Assembly: GCA_047495785.1 (NCBI GenBank)
Contig: JBLDXI010000015.1
Location: 2,852,001-2,916,000 of the forward strand
Direction of reading: 5' to 3'
DNA: 64,000 nt
From: Lepidodermella squamata
Taxonomy: Eukaryota; Gastrotricha
Shown here piece by piece: positions 59,201-64,000 of the stretch. A program made the translations under genes and the position numbers. Numbering within the stretch: position 1 is the stretch's first letter; each line of letters begins with the position of its first letter. The notes under the pieces are model-generated. The model made no database searches, was not told the origin of the DNA, and was given only the letters and a program-made list of their open reading frames with translations.

Positions 59201-60020
59201 TAAATTTGGGAAAAACCTTTTTTTCGAACGTTGCAAATTAGATTTGCTCAAAAATGTAGAAATTTGAAACAAACGTTTTTTCTCAGATTTTTCTAGAGAT
59301 TTTGAGATTTTCCATTATTTTTTCGGACATTCAAAACGCTTGGCTAATTATGCCATTTATATTCATTGTTTACGTTCCGTAGCGAATGCAAATGCTTCGT
59401 AATTTTTAAGACTAGCTCTTGAAATATGGGACAAATTATTTTGAAGAATTTCCAATTTGCGTTGGCGCAAATGTCGAGGCTCAAATGTCTTTGCGCAAGT
59501 GTCGCAGAGCAAGCGCTTCAGCTTTTTCAATTGAAGATGGATAATTTACAAAATCAAATTTTTCATTGGATATTTTCAGTTTTTTCTTCGAATACCGAAT
59601 AAAAGAAATGGAATAAAATTAATTGATTTTGCTGACACCAATTTTTCTAGTTTTTCAATTTAATAATTTAATTAAACGTTTTACTCTTAATTGTAATTCA
59701 AAATAATGAATTTAACGAATAAATTATCAATTTTTCTTAAATTATCGTTAATTTTGCAGTGGCGCAGTTTCTCTGACCGTCCCGATGACGCGTGCAGCCG
59801 TCTAGCCGTTTCAATGGCGGGTTCCTACTGGACGATGCGAGCCGCTGCGAAGCCCGAAGTGATGAGCAGCATCGGGGCACGTGTTGCCGGTCTCCACAAG
59901 GCGTCGCGCGTTGTCGAGTGCCAACACTGTGCATGTACGCTGGCCGACTATTCAACGTCATCGACGTACTACGACCCTGAACCGGTCGCAGATTGTTACC
60001 GCTGTTTACGCGCCGGTTGA
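28421..60020 (+). CDS. Apolipophorin-like large lipid transfer protein (4077 aa, 20 exons)
   Basis: Exons: 28421-28481, 28539-28586, 28640-29169, 31030-31844, 36013-36167, 36363-37509, 41271-41835, 42904-43506, 43558-43818, 44510-45355, 45413-45709, 45762-45932, 46076-48250, 48333-48427, 48476-49463, 51928-52829, 54521-55296, 55769-56638, 58485-59152, 59760-60020. The sum is 12234 nt with every phase consistent. Signal peptide MVYLLLIVLGAISVASNISA; vitellogenin/LPD_N-type lipid-transfer module about res 25-620 (CGSTC, FGYEVGKSYAYHV, NFKRSVLSAL, ALRALGNAGSALAH); a long beta-rich lipid-binding region; a vWD domain about res 3488-3643 (TFDGLGLN, GLLGTFTGDVADD); a C8-like cysteine region; then a vWA-like fold about res 3795-3990 with a degenerate MIDAS (DQNSA). 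Family knowledge: secreted carriers that assemble lipoprotein particles. The vWA-like end and the RNA genes packed in its introns are unusual. The start was chosen for its signal peptide. Confidence 0.9.
29170..31029. other. Intron 3 of the lipid-transfer gene
   Basis: A 1.86-kb intron; its main content is the TIR element at 29634-30579. No RNA gene or nested coding region seen. Confidence 0.6.
29634..30579. mobile_element. Non-autonomous DNA transposon with 27-bp TIRs
   Basis: The left end at 29634-29660 and the right end at 30553-30579 are inverted copies matching at about 25 of 27 positions; the core of each is CGCCCTAATTTCGGCC. Extra CGGCCGAAATT-type subterminal copies lie inside. 946 bp, no transposase. 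Confidence 0.75.
31845..32205. other. Start of intron 4, nothing recognised
   Basis: AT-rich sequence preceding the first intronic tRNA. Confidence 0.4.
32206..32277 (+). tRNA. tRNA-Ala (TGC)
   Basis: Acceptor GGGGATG/CATCTCC, anticodon loop TTTGCAT, discriminator A. Differs from the other Ala(TGC) copies by one D-loop base (GTGGCAGAGC instead of GTGGTAGAGC). Intron 4 of the lipid-transfer gene. Confidence 0.95.
32477..32548 (+). tRNA. tRNA-Thr (TGT)
   Basis: Acceptor GGCTCAG/CTGGGCC, anticodon loop CTTGTAA, T-arm GCGGGTTCGATCCCCGT. Confidence 0.93.
32804..32875 (+). tRNA. tRNA-Pro (AGG)
   Basis: Acceptor GGCCTGT/ACAGGCC, anticodon loop TTAGGGT, T-arm CCGGGTTCAATTCCCGG. Confidence 0.94.
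33263..33334 (+). tRNA. tRNA-Glu (TTC)
   Basis: Acceptor TCCCTGA/TCAGGGA fully paired, anticodon loop CTTTCAC. First member of the Glu-Val-Ala module that recurs inverted at 42347-42717. Confidence 0.95.
33426..33498 (+). tRNA. tRNA-Val (CAC)
   Basis: Acceptor GGTTCCG/CGGAACC, anticodon loop TTCACAC. Apparently identical copies lie at 40743 (+) and 42496 (-). Confidence 0.95.
33581..33652 (+). tRNA. tRNA-Ala (TGC)
   Basis: Acceptor GGGGATG/CATCTCC, anticodon loop TTTGCAT. Third member of the Glu-Val-Ala module. Confidence 0.95.
33653..33953. repeat. Flank shared with the inverted module at 42.2-42.35 kb
   Basis: The first 140 bp or so after tRNA-Ala (GTCCGCCATCTGAAGAG, CACTTTGACTTACTATTA, GTTTGCTTTTGTTCGGT) recur on the minus strand just after tRNA-Ala at 42346 downward. 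The rest of the stretch up to tRNA-Met shows nothing recognised. Confidence 0.7.
33954..34027 (+). tRNA. tRNA-Met (CAT), elongator type
   Basis: Acceptor GCCTCCT/AGGGGGC, anticodon loop CTCATAA. The T-stem has CTTAC where the other copies have CTCAC, giving a G-T pair. 5' end of the duplicated Met-U2 block. Confidence 0.94.
34028..34524 (+). promoter_or_regulatory. U2 upstream region, copy 1
   Basis: About 500 bp nearly identical to the region before the second U2 gene (39826-40356), including TAGCGCGCATG, ACGACATGCC and TGTGTGCATATGCAAATAAG (an octamer-like ATGCAAAT) 50-100 bp before the RNA. It must contain the snRNA PSE-type promoter; the exact PSE cannot be assigned without family data. 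Confidence 0.55.
34525..34718 (+). ncRNA. U2 snRNA, copy 1
   Basis: Starts ATCGCTTCTCGGCC, has the branch-point-pairing GTGTAGTATCTGTTC, an Sm site in CTATTTTTGGC, and the 3' stem-loop with GGTATTGCAGTACCTCC. About 194 nt, near the usual U2 length. It pairs with the intron branch site in the major spliceosome. Embedded in intron 4 of the lipid-transfer gene, same strand. A CCCCC(TGAAACAT)GGGGG hairpin follows immediately. Confidence 0.96.
34940..35012 (-). tRNA. tRNA-Ala (AGC)
   Basis: Acceptor GGGGGAT/ATCCTCC, anticodon loop TTAGCAT, discriminator A. Opposite to its host intron. Confidence 0.93.
35013..35557. other. Intron 4 spacer, nothing recognised
   Basis: Contains a repeated CATTTACACGTTTGTATA (about 35157-35207), otherwise no feature. 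Confidence 0.4.
35558..35631 (+). tRNA. tRNA-Val (TAC)
   Basis: Acceptor GGTTCCG/CGGAACC, anticodon loop TTTACAC; D-loop one base longer than in Val(CAC). Confidence 0.94.
35717..35788 (+). tRNA. tRNA-Ala (TGC)
   Basis: Same sequence as the copy at 33581. Last RNA gene in intron 4, 224 bp before exon 5. Confidence 0.95.
37510..38199. other. Start of intron 6, unassigned repeat-like sequence
   Basis: The segment at 37735-37920 is built of GCTAAGAT-type subrepeats; no coding or RNA gene is seen. Confidence 0.4.
38200..38742 (-). mobile_element. Penelope-like retroelement 3' fragment with GIY-YIG domain
   Basis: The minus-strand frame 38742-38326 encodes about 138 aa with VVYEYKCGQCEAGYVGKTTR followed by H-x-x-R-x-x-E-H, the GIY-YIG-type endonuclease pattern that ends Penelope-like polyproteins. 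Downstream on the same strand, 38248-38208 reads AAAATGACTGTTAAGATATC then AGTCGAAACGTTGGG, like the conserved hammerhead-ribozyme-type motif of these elements. The RT domain is absent, so the copy is truncated and dead. Confidence 0.72.
38903..39500 (-). pseudogene. Unrecognised coding-like fragments in intron 6
   Basis: Two minus-strand stretches look protein-coding by composition: about 39470-39270 (LPSLELEEAYQKVLVQY, a stop, then DDGNYQAARKLAFELLV and QGSGPIDHGS before a second stop), and 39097-38903 (SKYAMYNLLKQKMDDDKTRL). The internal stop argues for a decayed or retroposed gene. I do not recognise the protein. Confidence 0.35.
39752..39825 (+). tRNA. tRNA-Met (CAT), elongator type
   Basis: Acceptor GCCTCCT/AGGGGGC, anticodon loop CTCATAA, T-stem fully paired. 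Second copy of the Met-U2 block, in intron 6. Confidence 0.95.
39826..40356 (+). promoter_or_regulatory. U2 upstream region, copy 2
   Basis: Near-duplicate of 34028-34524, with small indels and the same octamer-like ATGCAAAT and GCGCATG blocks. Conservation of the last 250 bp before both U2 genes marks the likely promoter. Confidence 0.55.
40357..40550 (+). ncRNA. U2 snRNA, copy 2
   Basis: Appears identical to copy 1 over the mature RNA; differences begin in the 3' hairpin just downstream (TGAAACAC instead of TGAAACAT in the loop/stem base). Lies in intron 6 of the lipid-transfer gene, same strand. Confidence 0.96.
40743..40815 (+). tRNA. tRNA-Val (CAC)
   Basis: Same sequence as the copy at 33426, with its AAGCCA 5' flank. 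Confidence 0.95.
40847..41035 (-). pseudogene. Possible retrotransposon gag fragment
   Basis: A 62-residue frame contains FSGFDPQTEVLEDYQERLAT, reminiscent of the start of LTR-retrotransposon gag proteins (F-D-P...W/L-x-x-Y-x-x-R-L). No LTRs or protease/RT seen. Weak assignment. Confidence 0.3.
41836..42346. other. Intron 7, 5' part
   Basis: The last 120 bp before the tRNA-Ala gene are the inverted copy of the flank at 33655-33790. The rest is unassigned. Confidence 0.5.
42347..42418 (-). tRNA. tRNA-Ala (TGC)
   Basis: Minus-strand copy of the Ala(TGC) gene; last gene of the inverted Glu-Val-Ala module. Confidence 0.95.
42496..42568 (-). tRNA. tRNA-Val (CAC)
   Basis: Minus-strand copy of Val(CAC); acceptor and anticodon as at 33426. 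Confidence 0.95.
42646..42717 (-). tRNA. tRNA-Glu (TTC) with acceptor mismatch
   Basis: Same as 33263 except that the 3' acceptor strand reads TCTGGGA instead of TCAGGGA, giving a T-T mismatch at the fifth pair. May be a weak or decaying copy. Confidence 0.88.
42790..42863 (-). tRNA. tRNA-Met (CAT), elongator type
   Basis: Third Met copy, minus strand, only 40 bp before exon 8 of the host gene. Confidence 0.95.
43851..43922 (-). tRNA. tRNA-Arg (TCT)
   Basis: Inverted copy of the gene at 16286; 74 bp downstream (on its strand) of tRNA-Gly, as in the 16-kb pair. It starts 32 bp after exon 9 ends. Confidence 0.95.
43997..44067 (-). tRNA. tRNA-Gly (CCC)
   Basis: Inverted copy of the gene at 16141; flanks on both sides are also alike. 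Confidence 0.95.
44126..44271 (+). mobile_element. MITE terminal half, GTGTCCC family
   Basis: Runs from a GTGACATAC block through CATGAGATGTGACTTCGTC and TTAGAGTTTCTGAACCC to the terminus TTTTGAGACACGCTGTA. Inside intron 9. Confidence 0.6.
44381..44452 (+). tRNA. tRNA-Arg (TCT)
   Basis: Third Arg(TCT) copy, in intron 9 on the host strand, 57 bp before exon 10. Flanked by GCTACATTTTT as in the 16-kb copy. Confidence 0.95.
49743..49784 (+). repeat. Interstitial TTAGGG array (7 perfect units)
   Basis: Seven perfect TTAGGG hexamers. Both flanks (CCAAATTTCATTTAATTC upstream; ATTCAATGATGT and ATTTCACTATATCC downstream) align in order with 53860-54015 on the other strand, where the array is replaced by a single GGGTTAGG. 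So it is an expanded short repeat inside an element rather than a telomere remnant. Confidence 0.85.
50150..50750 (-). pseudogene. Transposase-like fragment, frames broken
   Basis: The minus strand has coding-like pieces in different frames: AIRAEFDDVAIQSVVPANDD with KIGFPVWEEIHRS, NGDQTLIKGTAYCKADGCRT (a Cys-containing domain like those at the start of MULE-type transposases), and SVAYNRPLSGSKRQEAMVEL. Consistent with a decayed DNA-transposon gene; the superfamily is uncertain. Confidence 0.45.
50955..51250 (-). pseudogene. Tc1/mariner-like transposase C-terminal remnant
   Basis: The translation reads QDGASSNWSLAARAWLNQR, one stop, then WPPQSPDLTPFDFFLWGHMK and DKVYRGRIESIQGLKNLI. The WPPxSPDLTPxDFFLWG block is the standard C-terminal catalytic signature of mariner-type DDE transposases. 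A stop codon and truncation make it inactive. Confidence 0.8.
52830..53236. other. Intron 16, 5' part, nothing recognised
   Basis: AT-rich, with no feature before the tRNA-Asn gene. Confidence 0.4.
53237..53310 (+). tRNA. tRNA-Asn (GTT)
   Basis: Acceptor GCTTCTG/CAGGAGC, anticodon loop CTGTTAA, T-arm GGTGGTTCGAGCCCACC. The only Asn gene in the window, in intron 16. Confidence 0.95.
53510..54449. mobile_element. Foldback element with tandem CGACAACTGAGCAAA arms
   Basis: The left arm (about 53511-53760) consists of degenerate CGACAACTGAGCAAA and CGACAACTGATCAAA units; the right arm (about 54190-54449) is its inverted copy (TTTGCTCAGTTGTCG), and the arms align almost base for base. The 430-bp centre is non-coding and partly homologous to the intron 15 element at 49.68-49.91 kb. 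Typical foldback (FB-like) architecture. Confidence 0.85.
55297..55768. other. Intron 17, nothing recognised
   Basis: A 472-bp intron with several ATCGATAATCGATA-like AT palindromes near 55520-55600, otherwise featureless. Confidence 0.45.
56753..57113 (+). mobile_element. Compact full-length MITE, GTGTCCC family
   Basis: Left end CAGTGTGTCCCAAACAAAG and right end TTCTGGGACACGCTG, flanked by TA on the right; 361 bp. It is the clearest complete copy of the family and defines the core CGGGTAAAATACCGAAAATT. Inserted in intron 18. Confidence 0.8.
57114..58190. other. Intron 18, middle part, unassigned
   Basis: Contains an AAAACAT simple repeat (about 57830-57875). Some frames (57484-57681 plus; 57935-58150 plus) are open but show no recognisable family. 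Confidence 0.4.
58191..58340 (+). mobile_element. MITE core fragment
   Basis: Core block of the GTGTCCC family (TCGGGAATAAAAATCCGGGT, CAACCGGGTAAAATAACG) without termini. Confidence 0.55.
59153..59759. other. Intron 19 with CGCAAATGTCG repeat
   Basis: 59464-59514 holds four degenerate CGCAAATGTCG-type units, the same motif found at the tips of the foldback element at 53.5-54.4 kb. Nothing else seen. Confidence 0.5.
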
Positions 60021-60222
60021 GAGATTTGGTGCCGATTATTTCGAAAACAAGACAAGAAGTACGATTTTTTACAGTGATAATATCGTTTTATGCATGCTTT
60101 ATTACTTGAACCTTGAACATCCTCTAGAATTTCGCGACGTCTAGTCAAACTGCTGATTTTACTTGTCAGTTTTAACCCTTTGAATTTTATGATCATAGTT
60201 GATATTATTCATTTGATTTTCG

Positions 60223-60228
60223 AATAAA
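60223..60228 (+). other. Polyadenylation signal of the lipid-transfer gene
   Basis: AATAAA 203 bp after the stop codon, followed by a TG/TT-rich stretch. Confidence 0.6.
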
Positions 60229-60500
60229 AGTGTTTGCATCATATTATTGGTCTCAAATTTTTTTCACGCAGGAACAAAGAAAGTATTGTTCCCGCTATGC
60301 CACTTAGAACAGATGCTGCCAAGCGTGTCAAGCCATTTTCAATCAGAGGTAAAGAAAAGTAAACTTGCAATTGTAAGTTTTATTTTTTGATCCTCTTCAG
60401 CTCTTAATTTTCCATCACCCTCAGATTAAAATAAGCCATTAAACTACTTGGAACTCATGCTCAACTCATCTTCATGAATTCTCTGAATACTAATCAACGA

Positions 60501-62849
60501 TCAATTGCACAAGGAACCAAGAGTATCCAAGAACCACTGGTGGCTGATCCACAGGATTGGCTTTGAACTCATGCACGCCGCCGGTCCCGTCATGCTCTTG
60601 TAAACCGGAATGGCGCACTTGAGATGGGCACAGACCTGGGAAATTTCAGTCTCGAAGGAGTCAGAATACGACAGGAAGTATCTCATGTTAATAGATGATG
60701 CTCTTGTAGGCAGAGCTGGGCATTGAGCGACACCGCTAATGTGCCCCTGGTAACAAGTTTCATCAGCACCTGCGTCGAATCGCGCGGTTCGGAAATTGCT
60801 GCTAGCTCTGATCAGATCCTGGTATGACAAGCCATTTTTAGCAGCAATCGCGGAGGCATTCGCAGCTTTAGGTGGATTGCATTGATTTTCACACAGCGTA
60901 TACGTGTACTCGTCTCTGCAATGTAAAGTTAACTATTTTAATCTGATATTTACTCTCAGGTGCAAACCTGCGGTCGTTATCCAAGTAAGCGTTCCAGCAT
61001 TTCTGTTTGCAGTCTTTCAGATGCGCTTCGTCACCAGGATACACCAAAGATCCCCAGAACTCGCGGTACAGCCTGTAGTAGCCATCAACATTCCACTCCG
61101 GAATAGGTCCGGTTGGTACTGGAGATGGAGCTGGAGCTGGAGCTGGAGCTGGAGCAGGTGCTGGGGCCGGCGCAGGTGCTGGAGCAGGGGCGGGAACGGG
61201 TGCTGGAGCTGGAGCTGGAGCTGGAGCTGGAGCAGGGCAAGTGCAAGCTGGAGCGGGTGCTGGAGCTGGAGCCGGCGCAGGGGCTGGGGCTGGAGGAGCA
61301 GCAGGTGCTCGCACGATGGAACTCCGCCAGGACAGAACTTGTTGATTTGAAACTCGGAAGCGATTTCGAGGTACAGTTGATACTTTTTGCAGTCGTCAGT
61401 ACCTGCTAGCTTCTTGTACTCGTTAACAGCGCACGATGCATACCTGCACGTATCGGGTTTCTGATCCTCAGGATAGCGCCTCAGCCAGCCGTAGCCGAGT
61501 GGGATAGGAGCACATGCGGATACTTTATCGATCGGCCTGCATGCTGATTCGTGAAAACCGTAGGTAAAGCCTGCAATCGCTTCAGCTACGTCATCCAATG
61601 TTTTCCCTCGCTTGGTAGCGGCTGCAGTGGCAAAATCACTGAGGCCGTTAACAGATATGTAGCAGCTGTACATTTGGGTCATTGTTCTGCAATGTTGTTT
61701 TGCAAATAATCAGCGAACAGTTAATCAGTTATTGAATTACCTATAACCTCTCTTTGAGCAGTCTCCTCTTTTTTCCGCCGCTTCCACGGCGAAAACCTGG
61801 ACATTTGACAGCGCTACGTCGTTGACGCGATCGTACGGTAGCACCTTCCCCAAAGTCTCGGGTGTCTCGACTAGAGGAGCCGAGACGCCAAGAGCAACCG
61901 AGTCAGCATAAACCCTAAAGAATCCACCGTCCCCCCAGTTGCGACCCCAGCTGTTCAGACCGACGTAGTAAGGCCTGCCGCTTGCTTGATCGACGCCGTA
62001 ACCGACAAGTGCAACGACGTGGTCCATGTCATATTTATTGGGGCACCCACCGACACCCCAATCCATAATTCCGGATGTGAACTTTTCCGGACCAGGTGCC
62101 TCGCTGCAGTACGGCATAACCAGGCAGCCATAATCATTAATTGCCTGGGTTTACGCAATGCATGTTGGTAATTTTAAAACGACAGCTAAATTATGCTTAC
62201 TTTCTTAGTGCATGTAAAGCTTTCAGCGCTGAAGCTCTTGTATCCCCATGAGTTCCACGGCAAGGAATCTCCACGAGCCTTCCGGAATGGGATGCTCTTC
62301 GGAACGGCATCGTATCTGCACTGTCCGCGTAAGCTTTCGGTCATGTAGTTGCGTATCGGATAATCGTCATAGGTTGGCGTGCCATTTTTTCTGACCATGA
62401 AATCGAAAACGTTCTCAGGAGCTCCCCCGCCACCGCAATATGGCGCATTACAGTCGATCAACGCCTGTGAAAAGAAAAGCTCATGTTTTAGCGTTGATAT
62501 AGTTCCAGAGAATGCAAACCTGTTCAGAGATTTTCGGAGCTGGCTTGCCACCCCAGGCCTTTGACCATGCGCAACGAGCCGCAGCAACAGCCGACCAATA
62601 GTAACAGCCCTGACAGTGCTGGCTCTTGACGTCGAACCATTCCGGATGAAGCTTTGAGTAGTCAAGATTGTCAGGGAGCCCTGTCGTATCACACGTTTCA
62701 TCTGCTTGCCTTCCGGCTCCGCGCTGATACTCCAGCAAGTCGGCGCTGCATATCGCTGTTATATAATGGAGCCAAAATTTGGTCAAATTAGAGGAACTTT
62801 GAATGATTAACTAACCAGCTAGAGCCGCCAAAGCTACAAGTGTCTTCAT
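60501..62849 (-). CDS. Secreted papain-family (C1) peptidase with two Cys-rich C-terminal domains
   Basis: Exons complement(60501..60915, 60968..61686, 61741..62144, 62201..62464, 62520..62755, 62816..62849). Signal peptide MKTLVALAALAAICSA, then within 50 residues the catalytic segment CQGCYYWSAV (Cys62), DHVVALVGYG (His220) and LNSWGRNWGDGGFF (Asn242): a complete triad. There is no room for an I29-type inhibitory propeptide. After about residue 300 comes a Cys-rich domain (CRPIDKVSACAPIPLGYGW, CRYASCAVNEYKKL), an Ala-Pro linker of about 60 residues, and a second similar Cys-rich domain (DETCYQGHISGVAQCPALP, QVCAHLKCAIPVYKS) to the stop at 60501. Total about 690 aa. The exon sum leaves a remainder of 2: the frame shifts once between KFCPGG and the Ala-Pro run (about 61310-61340), from an indel or an intron I cannot place. 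Likely an extracellular or digestive protease. Confidence 0.82.
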
Positions 62850-62910
62850 AATTCCCAATTATTGTCGAAAGAGAAAAGCGGAAATAATGAAATTTTGAAA
62901 GATCTTCACG

Positions 62911-62917
62911 CATTATA
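62911..62917 (-). promoter_or_regulatory. Possible TATA box of the protease gene
   Basis: GATATAATG on the minus strand about 65 bp upstream of the ATG. Confidence 0.35.
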
Positions 62918-63400
62918 TCGGACTAAAATGCCCTCATGGATGACGTCATTCCGATGAGGGCGGAAAACATGTAGATTCAGGCGTACCGTCACCCACGTTC
63001 CAATCATCATCCATATAACTTATATTCGGAAAAGATGGTTAGCACTTGAAAAAACACCTGCCAACAATATGCTTTCGCATGGCATTTCATTGTTATAACA
63101 GTTGACTTTTGTTTTTTACTCGGTTTCTTACCAGCGCTTCTGTTATGCGTCTTAAGTTCAGTCCCTTTACTGAAAGCACCGAATAACTAATGGTGGGTGC
63201 GAAATATCTGATGTCCCAGTCGCATCCAGCTTCCGAACGATCGTAAGATGAAGTGCTGAGTCCGAATCACAATGATTATGTCTGAAGCTGCCAGTTTTTT
63301 GTTTGATTCGTTGATTCTGTTACTGCTTTTTACATGCTTTTTTACACAGCAGGCCTAATCAACACTGGCTAGTTTTACCGTAGCAGCATAATTTGCATAA
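62918..63400. other. Intergenic, nothing recognised
   Basis: Upstream region of the protease gene; a short inverted pair (GATGAGGGCGGA and the TGCCCTCATGGATGACGTC stretch) near 62930-62965, otherwise no feature. Confidence 0.4.
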
Positions 63401-63403
63401 TTT

Positions 63404-63430
63404 GAGCGTGTAATTTTCATTTACACGCTC
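63404..63430. repeat. Perfect hairpin GAGCGTGTAA/TTACACGCTC
   Basis: A 10-bp inverted repeat with a short AT loop, at the left edge of the TGTTTG-rich region; GTGTAAATG recurs at 63889, so it may be a terminus of an element running off the window. Confidence 0.5.
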
Positions 63431-63985
63431 AAACAATGTTTGCAAGAAAACTAGCTAAAATGTATGCAAATCATCAAGAAAATTGCATAATTTATGCAAA
63501 TTAATAAGATAATTTGTTTAATTTATGCAAATTAGGAGAAAAATGACATAAACGGGCAGAATACTTTTACATTTTCGACCGCACTAATTTCATTTTTTCC
63601 CTTTCCGCGTGAACCTAGCAATTTATGATTTCATGTGATCAGATTCTATCCATTTTGAAGAAGCGCAAGCAAAAATTCGGAAGATGCCGTTACGGCTGGC
63701 ACCTCCGCTGCAGCCACAGCGCCAAATGTTTGCATGTTTGTCAAACAAAATCGCCACCCCGAGTGATTTTGTTTGAAGTCATTTTCAACAAACTTCACAA
63801 ACATTTTCTTTCAAACACGACTATTTAGACGGACAAACATGTTTGAAAGCCTTGTTGGTCTTAACAATGTTTGAATAAAAAGTTGGAACGTGTAAATGCA
63901 ATGTTTGATCAAACAGTGTTTGAAGCCGTTGTTTGACAAACAATGTTTGAAGTCGATGTTTGGCAAACTTGTTTGCCCGTTTATC
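63431..63985. repeat. TGTTTG / CAAACA-rich repeat region
   Basis: More than 15 TGTTTG or CAAACA units in both orientations, many as palindromes (CAAACATGTTTG, ACAAACAATGTTTGA, GATCAAACAGTGTTTGA), densest at 63815-63985. The part at 63440-63540 instead repeats TTTATGCAAATTA. No coding region. Confidence 0.6.
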
Positions 63986-64000
63986 CGAGCCTTAAAACTA

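Noticed and set aside
61017-61310. Leu-Gln-rich continuation of the protease frame
   Set aside because: It is a frame-shifted reading of the Ala-Pro repeat; the other frame leads into a cysteine-rich domain and a correct downstream splice.
61113-61409. Open frame rich in Glu-Leu on the plus strand opposite the protease
   Set aside because: It is the antisense reading of the Ala-Pro linker DNA; the minus strand has splice sites and conserved domains.

Overview
The window is nuclear DNA of an animal, probably a small protostome invertebrate. The evidence is spliceosomal GT-AG introns (most about 50-60 bp, a few of several kb, with TTTTCAG/TTTTAG acceptors), two U2 snRNA genes, 22 eukaryotic tRNA genes, a secreted large lipid transfer protein with vWD domain, a CYP3-like P450, Ly6-type surface proteins and LINE, Penelope-like, mariner-like, MITE and foldback elements. 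I could not place it in a phylum. A short TTAGGG array is present, but it lies inside a repeat element and should not be used as a telomere-type clue.

Layout. 0-2 kb: transposon remnants (MITE pieces, 3' end of a LINE). 2.1-7.1 kb (minus strand): two tandem three-exon paralogs that look like a kinase C-lobe without N-lobe joined to a propeller-like C-terminus, each with a matching TATA box. 7.4-8.0 kb: a long MITE. 8.1-10.6 kb (minus): an 818-residue protein made almost entirely of ankyrin repeats. 11.2-14.7 kb (minus): two paralogs of an unrecognised family ending in a W-G-x-x-W-W motif. 14.8-18.8 kb: two divergent Ly6-like genes (one minus, one plus) with a Gly/Arg tRNA pair between them. 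19.2-22.3 and 26.2-27.6 kb (plus): three paralogs of an unrecognised family, the first decayed, sharing a CCAGGTGCG motif upstream. 22.5-24.1 kb (minus): a complete P450.

28.4-60.0 kb (plus): one 20-exon gene for a 4077-residue apolipophorin-like lipid transfer protein; all exon phases close. Its introns hold 20 tRNA genes on both strands, both U2 genes, a Penelope-like remnant and several DNA-transposon or foldback elements. The intronic RNA genes were spread by segmental duplication: tRNA-Met/U2 twice in direct orientation, tRNA Glu-Val-Ala once inverted, and the Gly-Arg pair copied inverted from the region near 16 kb. 60.5-62.8 kb (minus): a secreted papain-family protease without propeptide, carrying two related Cys-rich domains around an Ala-Pro linker, with one frame break at the linker. 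63-64 kb: TGTTTG-rich repeat.

The strongest candidates for undescribed biology are the RNA-gene cluster inside the lipid-transfer gene, the two-domain protease, the N-lobe-less kinase/propeller pair, and the two unrecognised paralog families.
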